Below are positions 37,197 through 46,115 of a stretch of DNA of 64,000 nucleotides, piece by piece (position 1 is the stretch's first letter; every line of letters begins with the position of its first letter). This DNA is from Chitinophaga pollutisoli (lineage in GTDB: Bacteria > Bacteroidota > Bacteroidia > Chitinophagales > Chitinophagaceae): contig NZ_CP149822.1 of the NCBI RefSeq assembly GCF_038396755.1, positions 5,920,001 to 5,984,000 on the forward strand, written 5' to 3'. The notes under the pieces were generated by a model that had not been told where the DNA came from, searched no databases, and saw only the letters and a program-made list of their open reading frames with translations. The position numbers and the translations under genes are program-made.

Positions 37197-38339
37197 ATGA
37201 ACATCAGCAATATCACATTTCTCGCCGCCCTCCTCGCCCCCAGCATCCTTTTCACGAGCTGCGGCAGCAAGCCCGAAACGCCGGCCGAAACCCGGGAAGC
37301 CACCGTAACGGAAGATCTCGTTACATTGACGGAAAAACAAATGGCCAATACGCGCCTTCAAACCGGCGCTATCTCCCGCGAAAGTATCAGCGGTACGCTG
37401 AAAGTGAGCGGTCAGGTAGACGTGCCGCCGCAGAACCTCGTTTCGGTCAGCATTCCGCTGGGCGGATATTTGAAGTCAACGGGAATGATGCCCGGAACGC
37501 ACGTAAAAAAAGGCCAATTGCTCGCGGTTATGGAAGATCCGCAATACATCCAGCTGCAGCAGGATTACCTCACCGCCCGCAACCGCCTGGGATATGCGGA
37601 AAAGGAATTCGACCGGCAAAGGGAGCTTAACCGCAACAAAGCCGCCAGCGACAAAGTGATGCAGCAGGCGGAAATCGAATACCGCAACCTCAGTGTGGAA
37701 AGCAAGGCGCTGGCTGCAAAGCTCAGCCTGCTGGGCATCCGGGCGGAACAGCTCACCGAAAACAATATTTCCCGCACCATTAATATCCACGCTCCTATCA
37801 CCGGTTACGTCAGCAAGGTAAATGTCAACATCGGCAAGTACGTGACACCGTCAGACGTGATCTTTGAACTGGTGAACCCGGAAGACATCCACCTGAACCT
37901 CACCGTGTATGAAAAGGATCTCAGCAAGCTCGCCATCGGCCAGCCGGCGGTCGCGTATACCAATGCGCGGCCCGATCAACGGTACGAAACGGAAATCATC
38001 CTCATCAGTCATTCCCTCAACGAAAACCGCAGTGCCGAGGTGCACTGTCATTTCCTGAAGTACGACAAAACCCTCGTGCCGGGCATGTACATGAACGTGG
38101 AAGTGAAACTCGGCGACACGGAGGAAAACGTCTTGCCGGACGCCGCTATCGTCAATTTTGAAGGAAAAGATTACGTATTTATCCAGGAAGCGGTTCGCAC
38201 GTTCCGGATAATACCGGTGGAGAAAGGGCAAGTCAGCGGCGGCATGACGGTGGTAACGGCGCCGGACCTGACCGGGAAGAAGATCGTCACGGAAGGCGCG
38301 TATACGTTGCTGATGCAGCTGAAGAATATCGGGGAATAG
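37197..38339 (+). CDS. RND efflux periplasmic adaptor subunit (CusB/CzcB-like)
   Basis: The 380-residue lipoprotein (SILFTSCGSK) has the adaptor layout: a first lipoyl half with MPGTHVKKGQLLAVMEDPQY, an alpha hairpin at about 120-185, a second half TINIHAPITGYVSKVNVNIG, then a barrel and membrane-proximal domain. Unlike the adaptor at 11458-12738 it has no His-rich insertions. It follows the CzcA-TolC gene after 3 bases and clearly completes that pump. Confidence 0.9.
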   Translation: MNISNITFLAALLAPSILFTSCGSKPETPAETREATVTEDLVTLTEKQMANTRLQTGAISRESISGTLKVSGQVDVPPQNLVSVSIPLGGYLKSTGMMPGTHVKKGQLLAVMEDPQYIQLQQDYLTARNRLGYAEKEFDRQRELNRNKAASDKVMQQAEIEYRNLSVESKALAAKLSLLGIRAEQLTENNISRTINIHAPITGYVSKVNVNIGKYVTPSDVIFELVNPEDIHLNLTVYEKDLSKLAIGQPAVAYTNARPDQRYETEIILISHSLNENRSAEVHCHFLKYDKTLVPGMYMNVEVKLGDTEENVLPDAAIVNFEGKDYVFIQEAVRTFRIIPVEKGQVSGGMTVVTAPDLTGKKIVTEGAYTLLMQLKNIGE

Positions 38340-38342
38340 CGG

Positions 38343-39482
38343 TTATCTGGCTCCGGGAATAGGTTGCGGGGTTGTTTTCGGGCCTTCCACCACCAGTTTC
38401 CCGTTTTTAAGGATCCTCATCCGGTCGATGAACACCACCCGCTGATCGCCTGTGGCCATAGTTCGGGCGTGGTATACGCAAAGCATTTCCTTCCCGTCGG
38501 GGGAATAAGTGATGCTGTTATGCCCGGTACCGGTGACAACGCCGCCCTGCTCCACGTTCTTCTGCAGTACGGGGTTGTTGCCGGCTTTGGTAAAGGGGCC
38601 GAGCGGACTTTTCGCGGTGGCGTAGCCTACGGCGTAGTTTTTGCCGCCGAAGTAATTGGCGGAATACATCATATAGTAAATATCGCCTTTCCGGAATGCC
38701 ACGGAGCCTTCAGTCCAGCGGCGGTTCACTTCCTTGCTGGTGACCGAGCGGCTTTCCCATTCTGCTTGTTTGTCGTCCATTTTAACCGGCGGGCGCAACA
38801 ACATCACCGGCTCACCGGTAACACCGCTGAAGTCGGGCTTCAGTTCCACGCCGTACACCCAGCTTTCTTCGATAAAATCGAACCAGCCCTTCTTTTTAGC
38901 CCAGTCGGCCACTTCGCTTTCCACGGCGTGCTTGTAGCAGCAGCGGGAATAGTAGAGATACATTTTCCCGTTGGTGTCGAACAGCACGTTGGCATCGATG
39001 ATGGGGTATCCGGGATCAAATACGGGGCGGGTTTGCAGGTCGATGAAAGGGCCGGTGGGCTTGTCGGCCACGGCCACGCCGATACGGAAATTCTCGAGTT
39101 CTTTCGTCGGGTTTTCTTTCCATTGCGCGCTGTAGAACATATAGAATTTGCCGTTATGGGCATATACCTCGGGCGCCCAATACGCACCACCCCAGGCGGC
39201 GGTGGAATCGCTCCAGCCGTTGGGGTTGCTGGCGTAGTACACCTGGCCTTCGTTTTTCCAGTTGACTAGGTCGGTGGAGGAATAGGCAGCGAATCCGTTT
39301 TTGGCCCCGCCGGTTCCGTACATGTAATATTTATCGCCTTTTACGTGGAGCACATATGGGTCGCCGAACTCCACGGGTAAAGGGTTCTGGAAGGTGCGGG
39401 AAGATTGGGCGAATAGTCCGGAGGACGACAGCAAAGCCAATATCAATAAGCATCCGATCGAAGTCAGGAAGGTCCGTTTCAT
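38343..39482 (-). CDS. Glycoside hydrolase family 43 enzyme
   Basis: The 379-residue secreted protein (signal ending SGLFAQ) is a five-bladed beta-propeller of family 43. The catalytic base Asp is in VEFGDPYVLH, the pKa-modulating Asp in PIIDANVLFD and the acid Glu in RRWTEGSVAFRKG. Family members are arabinanases, xylosidases or galactosidases; the specificity cannot be assigned here. It is not inside a SusCD locus. The gene converges with the adaptor gene with 3 bases between the stops. Confidence 0.9.
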   Translation of the reverse strand: MKRTFLTSIGCLLILALLSSSGLFAQSSRTFQNPLPVEFGDPYVLHVKGDKYYMYGTGGAKNGFAAYSSTDLVNWKNEGQVYYASNPNGWSDSTAAWGGAYWAPEVYAHNGKFYMFYSAQWKENPTKELENFRIGVAVADKPTGPFIDLQTRPVFDPGYPIIDANVLFDTNGKMYLYYSRCCYKHAVESEVADWAKKKGWFDFIEESWVYGVELKPDFSGVTGEPVMLLRPPVKMDDKQAEWESRSVTSKEVNRRWTEGSVAFRKGDIYYMMYSANYFGGKNYAVGYATAKSPLGPFTKAGNNPVLQKNVEQGGVVTGTGHNSITYSPDGKEMLCVYHARTMATGDQRVVFIDRMRILKNGKLVVEGPKTTPQPIPGAR

Positions 39483-39616
39483 GAGATGAATAGTTTAAAT
39501 GCGTGGAATTCAGCGGTCAAATATAGTCTTCAGGCGCTAATTATACTAATTCGCAATTTAAGGGGGGCTTAAAATTGACGTAATGCTAACGGCACGCTAA
39601 TTGCGGCAGGGCAGGG

Positions 39617-40351
39617 ATGAAAATGCTCGGATTGATTTTTGGGGGAATGATGCTGGCGCTGCAGGCCAGATCGCAGTTTACAGATTCAACACATTATTAT
39701 TTCAAATATGCCTCCACCGGTTCCGTGAACAAAACGCAGGACGGATCCTCCTATTTACTCAACAACCACTTTGCTTTCAAGATCAGCAAAAAGAAAATGG
39801 TACTGAATGCCGATGCGGGATATATTTACGGAAAACAGGACCAGGCCCTTACCAACAGCGACCTTTCCGCTTCGCTCAACTTCAACAGGTATGTGGGCGA
39901 CAGCCGGCGCTTCTATTACTGGGGCCTCACCAGCTACCTGAAAAGCGTTTCGCTCAAGGTAAATGATCAGTTCCAGGGCGGGGCCGGCGCGGCATACGAT
40001 GTCGTCAGCCGCCCGAATTCCCTGCTGAATGTGAGCAACGGCATTTTATTCGAAAGTAACGATCTCTTGTTGAAAGACACCATCCCCGACGTCTACCACA
40101 CATTCCGGAATTCCCTGCGCCTGTATTACAAATTCACGATGATGAGGATTGTCGCGCTGGAGGGCTCGCACTTCTACCAGCAATCCTTCCGGTATTTCGA
40201 TGACCACATCCTCAAAAGCACGAATTCGCTGTCTGTCAAACTCCGCTCCTGGCTCTCCATCACCGCGGCTTTGAACTATAACAAGATCAACCGCACGGAG
40301 CGTGAGAACCTGTTCATGAATTACGGGTTGACGGTCGAAAAGTACTTCTGA
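39617..40351 (+). CDS. DUF481-type outer membrane beta-barrel protein
   Basis: The 244-residue protein has a signal peptide (MLALQARSQ) and alternating strands ending in Phe (GLTVEKYF), as expected for a beta-barrel. Strand patterns such as NADAGYIYGKQDQALTNSDL and LNFNRYVGDSRRFYYWGLTS resemble YdiY/DUF481 proteins. Function unknown. The AT-rich 130 bases upstream, shared with the divergent GH43 gene, should hold both promoters. Confidence 0.7.
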   Translation: MKMLGLIFGGMMLALQARSQFTDSTHYYFKYASTGSVNKTQDGSSYLLNNHFAFKISKKKMVLNADAGYIYGKQDQALTNSDLSASLNFNRYVGDSRRFYYWGLTSYLKSVSLKVNDQFQGGAGAAYDVVSRPNSLLNVSNGILFESNDLLLKDTIPDVYHTFRNSLRLYYKFTMMRIVALEGSHFYQQSFRYFDDHILKSTNSLSVKLRSWLSITAALNYNKINRTERENLFMNYGLTVEKYF

Positions 40352-40357
40352 ACCGGG

Positions 40358-41131
40358 TCACGGTTTCAGCTCGATCCAAACGGGTGCATGGTCGCTGGAT
40401 TTTTCCCATCCGCGCACGAATTTGTCGACCCCGGCCTCTTTGAGCCGCTTGTCTACGGCCGGGCTTAGCAGGAAGTGGTCGATCCGCAGGCCGGCGTTCC
40501 TGCCGAAAGCATTGCGGAAATAATCCCAGAAGGTATAAATGGTTTCGTTGGGGTATAATTTGCGCAGAGCGTCGGTCCAGCCCTGCGACAACAACTTTTC
40601 GAATGCGGCGCGCGTTTCGGGGAGAAAGAGTGCATCGTCGACCCATCTCTCGGGTTTATACACGTCGTGTTCCGTGGGGATCACGTTATAATCGCCTGCC
40701 AGCACAACGGGTTTGCCGGATGCGAACAGTTCCGCGGCATGCATTGTGAAGCGTTCGAACCAGCGCAGCTTATAGTCGAATTTGGGCCCCGGGGCGGGAT
40801 TGCCGTTTGGCAGGTACAAGCAGCCGAGCGTGATGCCTTCCACTTCGGCTTCGATATAGCGGCTGTGGAGGTCTTCCGGATCTCCCGGGAGTACGCGCGT
40901 TACTTCGGCCGGTAATCCGTACCGCGAAAGGATAGCCACGCCGTTCCAGCTTTTTTGTCCGTGCCAGATGGCGTGATAGCCTGCATCGCGGATGGCCTGC
41001 AGGGGGAACTTTTCCTCAGGGGCTTTCAGTTCCTGGAGGCACACCAGGTCGGGGGCGCTTTCTTCCAGCCAGCGCAGCAGTACGGGCAAACGGCCGTTTA
41101 CACCGTTCACGTTATAGGTGGCTATTTTCAT
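40358..41131 (-). CDS. xth: Exodeoxyribonuclease III
   Basis: The 257-residue protein is a complete ExoIII/AP endonuclease. It starts MKIATYNVNGVNGRLP, has the metal-binding Glu in LVCLQELKAPEEKF, Asp-Asn in VVLAGDYNVIPTE, and the final SSDHAPVWIEL with the catalytic His. The enzyme cuts abasic sites and removes 3' blocks in base excision repair. It is followed at the same strand by no gene and is preceded by a DUF72 gene 21 bases upstream, so both may be co-transcribed. Confidence 0.95.
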   Translation of the reverse strand: MKIATYNVNGVNGRLPVLLRWLEESAPDLVCLQELKAPEEKFPLQAIRDAGYHAIWHGQKSWNGVAILSRYGLPAEVTRVLPGDPEDLHSRYIEAEVEGITLGCLYLPNGNPAPGPKFDYKLRWFERFTMHAAELFASGKPVVLAGDYNVIPTEHDVYKPERWVDDALFLPETRAAFEKLLSQGWTDALRKLYPNETIYTFWDYFRNAFGRNAGLRIDHFLLSPAVDKRLKEAGVDKFVRGWEKSSDHAPVWIELKP

Positions 41132-41152
41132 GTTTCGAAGATAAGGATTTTG

Positions 41153-41911
41153 CTACCGTTCCACCATCCGGTTCAGCCGCATGAGATTCGGGATGGCATC
41201 GCCGATCGTGTTGTTAAAATAGACGAATACGTCTTTCCCTTCCCTCCTCCACGCCCGGATCTGCCGGCAGCGGAAACGCAGGTGCTCCTCGCCATAGCCG
41301 CCTTTGTAATCGCCCGCAGGCCCGTGGAAGCGAAGGTAAATGAAAGGCGCTTCCGGCCCGATGCGCCCGTTGGCGGAACGCGGCATGTCGTGCAGTACGA
41401 TGCTGCACCGCGTCTCATCCGCCATCGCAAACACTTCCGGGATGTACCAGGAGGCGTGCCGCAGTTCCAACGCAATTTTCCACTCGCCGCGGGCATCCGC
41501 CGCGCGGATCAGTTCCAGCAGGCGCACGGTTTTCTCCATCCGCCCCACCGGTGCCGATGGCGGCAGCTGCACGAGCAGGCATCCTTTCTTATCCCCCGCA
41601 CCCGCAATCACTTCCATAAACTGCAACACGTCTGCTTCCCGGAATTCCATGTTTTTGGCGTGCGTGATGCCTTTCCATAACTTGAAAGTGAACGTAAAAC
41701 CGGTAGGTACCTCTTCGGCCCAGCGCCTGACCGTGGCGGCCATCGGAACAGTATAGAACGAGCGGTTGATCTCGATGCTGTTGAACAGCGATGCGTAGTA
41801 TGCCAGCCTCGTTTTGTCGCGGAACTCCGGCGGGAACGACTGTTTGTTGGGGACCGGCAACACCAGCCCGCTCGTGCCGGCGTGGTAATGTCCTGTTTGT
41901 TTTTCCTTCAT
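41153..41911 (-). CDS. DUF72-family protein (YecE-like)
   Basis: I start at ATG 41911 (MKEKQTGHYHAGTSGLVLPV); the frame is open to 41965. The 252-residue protein has the DUF72 landmarks HAGTSG, FNSIEINRSFYTVP, FTFKLWKGITH, and late VYFNNTIGDAIPN. The family adopts a TIM barrel and has no established function. It lies directly upstream of xth on the same strand, an arrangement that hints at a link to DNA repair but is not evidence of one. Confidence 0.88.
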   Translation of the reverse strand: MKEKQTGHYHAGTSGLVLPVPNKQSFPPEFRDKTRLAYYASLFNSIEINRSFYTVPMAATVRRWAEEVPTGFTFTFKLWKGITHAKNMEFREADVLQFMEVIAGAGDKKGCLLVQLPPSAPVGRMEKTVRLLELIRAADARGEWKIALELRHASWYIPEVFAMADETRCSIVLHDMPRSANGRIGPEAPFIYLRFHGPAGDYKGGYGEEHLRFRCRQIRAWRREGKDVFVYFNNTIGDAIPNLMRLNRMVER

Positions 41912-42015
41912 AACGGTCTTTTCTTCCACCCGTAATGGCACAAACATTATACCGTTGCCCAACAACAGAAACGCTACCCGGTTTGTCTAGGGAAATCCTC
42001 ATGCATGCGGGTCCT

Positions 42016-43185
42016 TTACGGCAGTAGTCCCGCCAGATCCGGCCTGTTCATGAGTTGCAGGAAGAGAGCCCTGTCCATCGTTTCCATGGCGCCGCCGGTA
42101 GTTCTGCGCAACCGCCGGCCGTTGAGGTACGGGAATACAAGCGCCAATGTTGCATCGGGCATGCCCGCGATGACTTCCTGGAGATTGCTTTCAAACGTGA
42201 TCCCCGGCCGGTTGCGCAACAGCAGGTTCCAGGTTGCCGGGTCTTCCACGATAAATAAATTGGCCATCAGGTGGTGCACGGCGATCCGTTGCGTGGGGTC
42301 CAGCGTGATGGCCGTGAAGGCGCCGCTGCCGTTTAAAAGGAACGTTTGCGTGGTGGTTTCGTTGTATTGCCCCGCTTCGTTGAAACCGGCCAGCCGGCTC
42401 AACTCAAAATAACCCGCCGCGGCGTACATCCCAGAACGCAGGATGGCGCTGTCGGGCATAAATACCCGGTCGGACTGCGGTTCAAAAAACACATACGACT
42501 GTACATCGCCCGCGTCATCCGCAATTTGCACCGCGTTGAAGGCATGCCCCGGAACGGACGCGATGAGCACCGGCATGTGGAATTTGGCGGGCACTTCGCC
42601 GACTTCGATCCTCCCGAGGCTGGCCAGGCGCCCGGTGGTGGTGGCGTCCATCCTGTCGGTGGCGGTATAGCGTGTATACATCTGTGTGGCGAATCCCTGG
42701 CAAACGTTGCGGAATGTTTCCAACGCCGTGGTGGTGGCTTCGCAGCTGCCACCTCCGCTGCCGCCACCGGTGCTGTAAGGCCGGCAGTTAGTCTGGTCGA
42801 AATGAAGGACGAAACGCAGGAAGATGATTTTGGCGGACGGGGATTCCAGGACGGGCCAGATTTGGCGGTCTCCCGGCCAGGCGTTCACGGTGGCAGCATA
42901 AGCGCGGGAGGTATGGGGCTCGTGGTTGAGGACGAAAACGGGGTCGCTGAGATGATACACGATTTCCGCGTCGGAGATCCCGTCGCCCTCCGTAAGTCCG
43001 TGCGAGCGGCGGTATTCTTCGGCGATGCCTTCGTGGATATCGCCCGTGTCTTCCGGGGTTCGTTGCAGTAGTCCGGCCGGCGCCGGTGCGGTGGCGGGTC
43101 CGAAAAATGCGGCTCCCGCGCCGGGGAAAAAAGTGGTGGCGGGTTTATGCTGGGGCTGCGGGGTGGCGGGCGTATTGCTTTTCAT
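42016..43185 (-). CDS. Unknown protein with cargo-like N-terminus and Cys-His-Glu hydrolase-like core
   Basis: The 389-residue protein lacks a signal peptide. Its first 45 residues are Pro/Ala-rich with TTFFPGAGAAFFGP and LLQRTPE, then DIHEGIAEEYRRSHGL. Such a flexible FF-rich leader followed by a QR-type boundary and a D(I/P)HEGL..YR motif is seen in proteins associated with extracellular contractile injection systems. The middle has Cys162 (NVCQGFATQMYT), His214 (VPGHAFNAVQI) and Glu235 (FFEPQSD) at spacings like transglutaminase/papain-type folds. Cargo or toxin function is inference. No contractile injection genes lie in the window. Confidence 0.6.
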   Translation of the reverse strand: MKSNTPATPQPQHKPATTFFPGAGAAFFGPATAPAPAGLLQRTPEDTGDIHEGIAEEYRRSHGLTEGDGISDAEIVYHLSDPVFVLNHEPHTSRAYAATVNAWPGDRQIWPVLESPSAKIIFLRFVLHFDQTNCRPYSTGGGSGGGSCEATTTALETFRNVCQGFATQMYTRYTATDRMDATTTGRLASLGRIEVGEVPAKFHMPVLIASVPGHAFNAVQIADDAGDVQSYVFFEPQSDRVFMPDSAILRSGMYAAAGYFELSRLAGFNEAGQYNETTTQTFLLNGSGAFTAITLDPTQRIAVHHLMANLFIVEDPATWNLLLRNRPGITFESNLQEVIAGMPDATLALVFPYLNGRRLRRTTGGAMETMDRALFLQLMNRPDLAGLLP

Positions 43186-43392
43186 GGTAGAAATGATGTA
43201 GGAAGCGGTGAACGGCGGATCCGGGGTACAATGCTATCGGGGTCGTAACATGATAAGCTACAAAAAAATCGGGTACTGGCCAAAAAAGCATCCTCTCCAC
43301 CCCGCGTTTTACATAACAATCTCATAACCTTCCGGTTACGATGCGGTCATACTATCATTCTACTCTTGCGCAGTTAAAACCTGTTCAACTTC

Positions 43393-44907
43393 ATGCGAAC
43401 CAAAATTCATTTCCTGCTGCCCGTTGCAGCTATGCTGGCTCTTGCCGCCTGTTCCAAAGACGATGTGAAAAATCCGGCCCACCCCATCATTGAAAACCCC
43501 GAAACTTTCGGAGAAGCCGGGATGATCGACATCGGGGACGAAGGCGCGGCCGAAATCAGTGCCTACGACCCCTCCACCAAACGCCTCTTCGTAGTGAAAA
43601 ACGACGGCATCAACATGATTAAAGTGCTGGACCTTTCCGATCCCACCAAAATCGCCGACCTGAAGAAGGATATCCTCATCACGGCGGGCGCCGTGAACAG
43701 CTTGTCCGTTTCCAACGGCCAACTGGCCGCTGCCATAGAAGCGGTGAACAAAACGGAGAACGGGCGGGTAGACGTATATAATACTTCCACCAACGCGCTC
43801 ATCAAAAGCATTCCCGTAGGCGCATTGCCCGATATGGTAACTTTCTCGCCCGACGGTAAATTCATCCTCACCGCTAACGAAGGCGAACCGGCAACCGATT
43901 ATTCCGCTGATCCGGTTGGCACCGTGTCAATCATTAACGTAGCTGATAACTACGCCGCCGTACACCTCGATTTCGCGAAGTTCGCGACGCAGGAAACCGC
44001 CCTCAAAACCAAAGGCTTCCGCATTTTCGGACCCGGCGCTTCTTTCGCGCAGGATGTGGAGCCGGAGTATATCACCGTGTCTGCCGATTCCAAAACGGCC
44101 TGGGTAACGCTGCAGGAAAACAACGCGATCGCGAAAATCGATATCGCCGCGAAATCCATAACGGATATATTTCCGCTGGGTTTTAAAGATTACAACACTG
44201 ATGCCAATGCTACGGACCTGTCTGACAAAGACGGTGGCGCCTCCTTCAAAAAATCCCCGGTAAAATCCATGTACCAGCCCGATGCCATTGCCGTATGGCA
44301 ACAGAATGGCGGCATTCCGTATCTTTTTACGGCGAATGAAGGCGACGTCCGCGAATGGGACGCCTATGCCGAAAACAAACGCGTGAAAGATCTCCAGCTG
44401 GACCCCGCCGCCTTCCCAGATGCGGCGGCATTGAAAGCGGAAACCGCACTGGGCCGTCTCAACGTCACCAAAACGCTCGGCGATGCCAATGGCGACGGGC
44501 TTTACGAAGCGCTCTATTCCTTCGGCGCCCGCTCCTTCTCCGTTTGGAACGGACTGACCGGCGCGCAGGTGTTCGACAGCAAAAACGAGCTGGACGTAAA
44601 AGCTAAAGATGCCGGTATTTACGACGACGCCCGCAGCGATGATAAGAGCATCGAGCCCGAAGGCATCGCCATCGGCACGATGGGCAATAAGTCCATCGCT
44701 TTCGTGGGTCTTGAAAGAGTAGACGCTGTGGCTATTTACGACGTTACCGATCCCCTGGCGCCGCGCTTCCTCAAAATGCTCAAAACCGGCGACGCGCCCG
44801 AAGGCGTGCTGTTCGTGGACGCCCAAAGCAGCCCCACCGGCAAAAGCCTCCTGGTCGTAAGCAGCGAGGGCGACGGTGTGATAAAAGTTTATACGCCTAA
44901 AAACTGA
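43393..44907 (+). CDS. Choice-of-anchor I family beta-propeller lipoprotein
   Basis: The 504-residue protein has a lipobox (MLALAACSK) and a WD40/YVTN-like propeller with repeats such as LPDMVTFSPDGKFILTANEG and EPEYITVSADSKTAWVTLQE, ending EGVLFVDAQSSPTGKSLLVV. This signature defines the choice-of-anchor I family. Members are found on the surface or secreted, some next to phosphate-response genes; a role in phosphoester handling is speculative here. Two CATAAC hexamers 14 bases apart lie upstream (near 43312-43330) and may be regulatory. A strong terminator follows. Confidence 0.8.
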   Translation: MRTKIHFLLPVAAMLALAACSKDDVKNPAHPIIENPETFGEAGMIDIGDEGAAEISAYDPSTKRLFVVKNDGINMIKVLDLSDPTKIADLKKDILITAGAVNSLSVSNGQLAAAIEAVNKTENGRVDVYNTSTNALIKSIPVGALPDMVTFSPDGKFILTANEGEPATDYSADPVGTVSIINVADNYAAVHLDFAKFATQETALKTKGFRIFGPGASFAQDVEPEYITVSADSKTAWVTLQENNAIAKIDIAAKSITDIFPLGFKDYNTDANATDLSDKDGGASFKKSPVKSMYQPDAIAVWQQNGGIPYLFTANEGDVREWDAYAENKRVKDLQLDPAAFPDAAALKAETALGRLNVTKTLGDANGDGLYEALYSFGARSFSVWNGLTGAQVFDSKNELDVKAKDAGIYDDARSDDKSIEPEGIAIGTMGNKSIAFVGLERVDAVAIYDVTDPLAPRFLKMLKTGDAPEGVLFVDAQSSPTGKSLLVVSSEGDGVIKVYTPKN

Positions 44908-44930
44908 TATATCCATTGATTATTGAAAAC

Positions 44931-44956
44931 CGGTGCCGCCATTCCGTGCGGCGCCG
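44931..44956 (+). terminator. Rho-independent terminator
   Basis: CGGTGCCGC pairs with GCGGCGCCG around an eight-base loop, followed by TTATTATTTATT. It lies 23 bases after the stop of the choice-of-anchor I gene. Confidence 0.8.
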
Positions 44957-45072
44957 TTATTATTTATTGATAAGCCCATAAGTGTCGTTTTTAACCCCTT
45001 TCATTGTCGTATTTGCACGCCCATTGGCCCGACTTTGTTCCTGAGCTTTGTGATGTCATCAAATCACCTACA

Positions 45073-46002
45073 ATGAACAAGTTTGTTTTAGCCATGATTT
45101 CCATTTCCCTGACTGTTGCCATGTCTTGCCAGCAAAGCTCCCCGGACAGGCAGCATGAAGCACAGGCGCCCCGCGATTCGGCGATCAGCCAGCTGATGCC
45201 CAGTGACAGCGGTTACGCCGAAGTCAACGGGTTAAAAATGTATTATGAAGTCTATGGTGAAGGAAAACCGATCATATTGATCCACGGTTCCTACATGAAT
45301 ATTCCTCTTAATTGGGCCGGCATCATTCCGCAAATGGCGAAAGACCGTAAAGTGATCGTTGCGGAAATGCAAGGCCACGGCCACACGAGAGACATCTCCC
45401 GTGAATTAAGCTACGAAGGCATGGCCGACGATGTATCCGCATTGCTGAAACATCTGAAAGTGGACAGCGCCGACGTGTTGGGATACAGTATGGGCGGGGG
45501 CGTCGCCTTCCAGATGGCCATTCGGCACCCGGAGCAGGTGCGCAGGCTGGTGGTGCTGTCGGGCACCTATGCGCACGATGGCTGGTGGCCGGAAGTGGAA
45601 GCCATGTATGCCCATTTTACCCCGGATATGTTCAAAGGCTCGCCGATTGAAACGGAATTCCTCAAACAGGGCCACGACTCCACGGAATTTGCGGCTTACG
45701 TCACCAAGGTGATCAGCATCGACCTCAAGCCTTACGACTGGACCAAAGAAGTAAAGCAAATCAAAGCCCCCGTTTTCATGGCCATCGGCGATGCGGACGG
45801 TGTCCGCTATGAGCACGCGCTGGCACTTTTCCGGGCGAAGGGCGGCGGTAAAATGGGTGATATGACGGGCCTGCCCACTTCACGGCTCGCCATCCTTCCC
45901 GGCACCACCCACATTGGTATGATGGCGAATAAGGATATGTGGATGCCGATGGTGGCCAATTTCCTGGATAGCGACCTGAACGCCCCTCCTCCTGCTTTCT
46001 GA
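45073..46002 (+). CDS. Alpha/beta hydrolase lipoprotein
   Basis: I start at 45073, where MNKFVLAMISISLTVAMSC forms a lipoprotein signal; the open frame extends 23 codons upstream. The 309-residue protein has IILIHGSYMN (oxyanion loop), the nucleophile Ser in DVLGYSMGGGVAFQ, the acid Asp in AIGDADGVRYE and the catalytic His in LPGTTHIGMM. It is a complete alpha/beta hydrolase anchored outside the cytoplasm. Substrate unknown. It stands alone and shares a bidirectional terminator with the convergent sigma factor gene. Confidence 0.88.
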   Translation: MNKFVLAMISISLTVAMSCQQSSPDRQHEAQAPRDSAISQLMPSDSGYAEVNGLKMYYEVYGEGKPIILIHGSYMNIPLNWAGIIPQMAKDRKVIVAEMQGHGHTRDISRELSYEGMADDVSALLKHLKVDSADVLGYSMGGGVAFQMAIRHPEQVRRLVVLSGTYAHDGWWPEVEAMYAHFTPDMFKGSPIETEFLKQGHDSTEFAAYVTKVISIDLKPYDWTKEVKQIKAPVFMAIGDADGVRYEHALALFRAKGGGKMGDMTGLPTSRLAILPGTTHIGMMANKDMWMPMVANFLDSDLNAPPPAF

Positions 46003-46046
46003 CATTTTTTCCGTTGGGATTGTACATCCTGATGTCAACTTACAGG

Positions 46047-46088
46047 CAAAGGGCTGATGCTGTTTTACGAACATGGATCAGCCCTTTG
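46047..46088. terminator. Bidirectional terminator hairpin
   Basis: CAAAGGGCTGAT and ATCAGCCCTTTG are perfect 12-base inverted repeats around an 18-base loop. They lie between the convergent hydrolase and sigma factor genes. Confidence 0.8.
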
Positions 46089-46115
46089 AATTTTGTATTA
46101 TTCGACGATTTGAGA

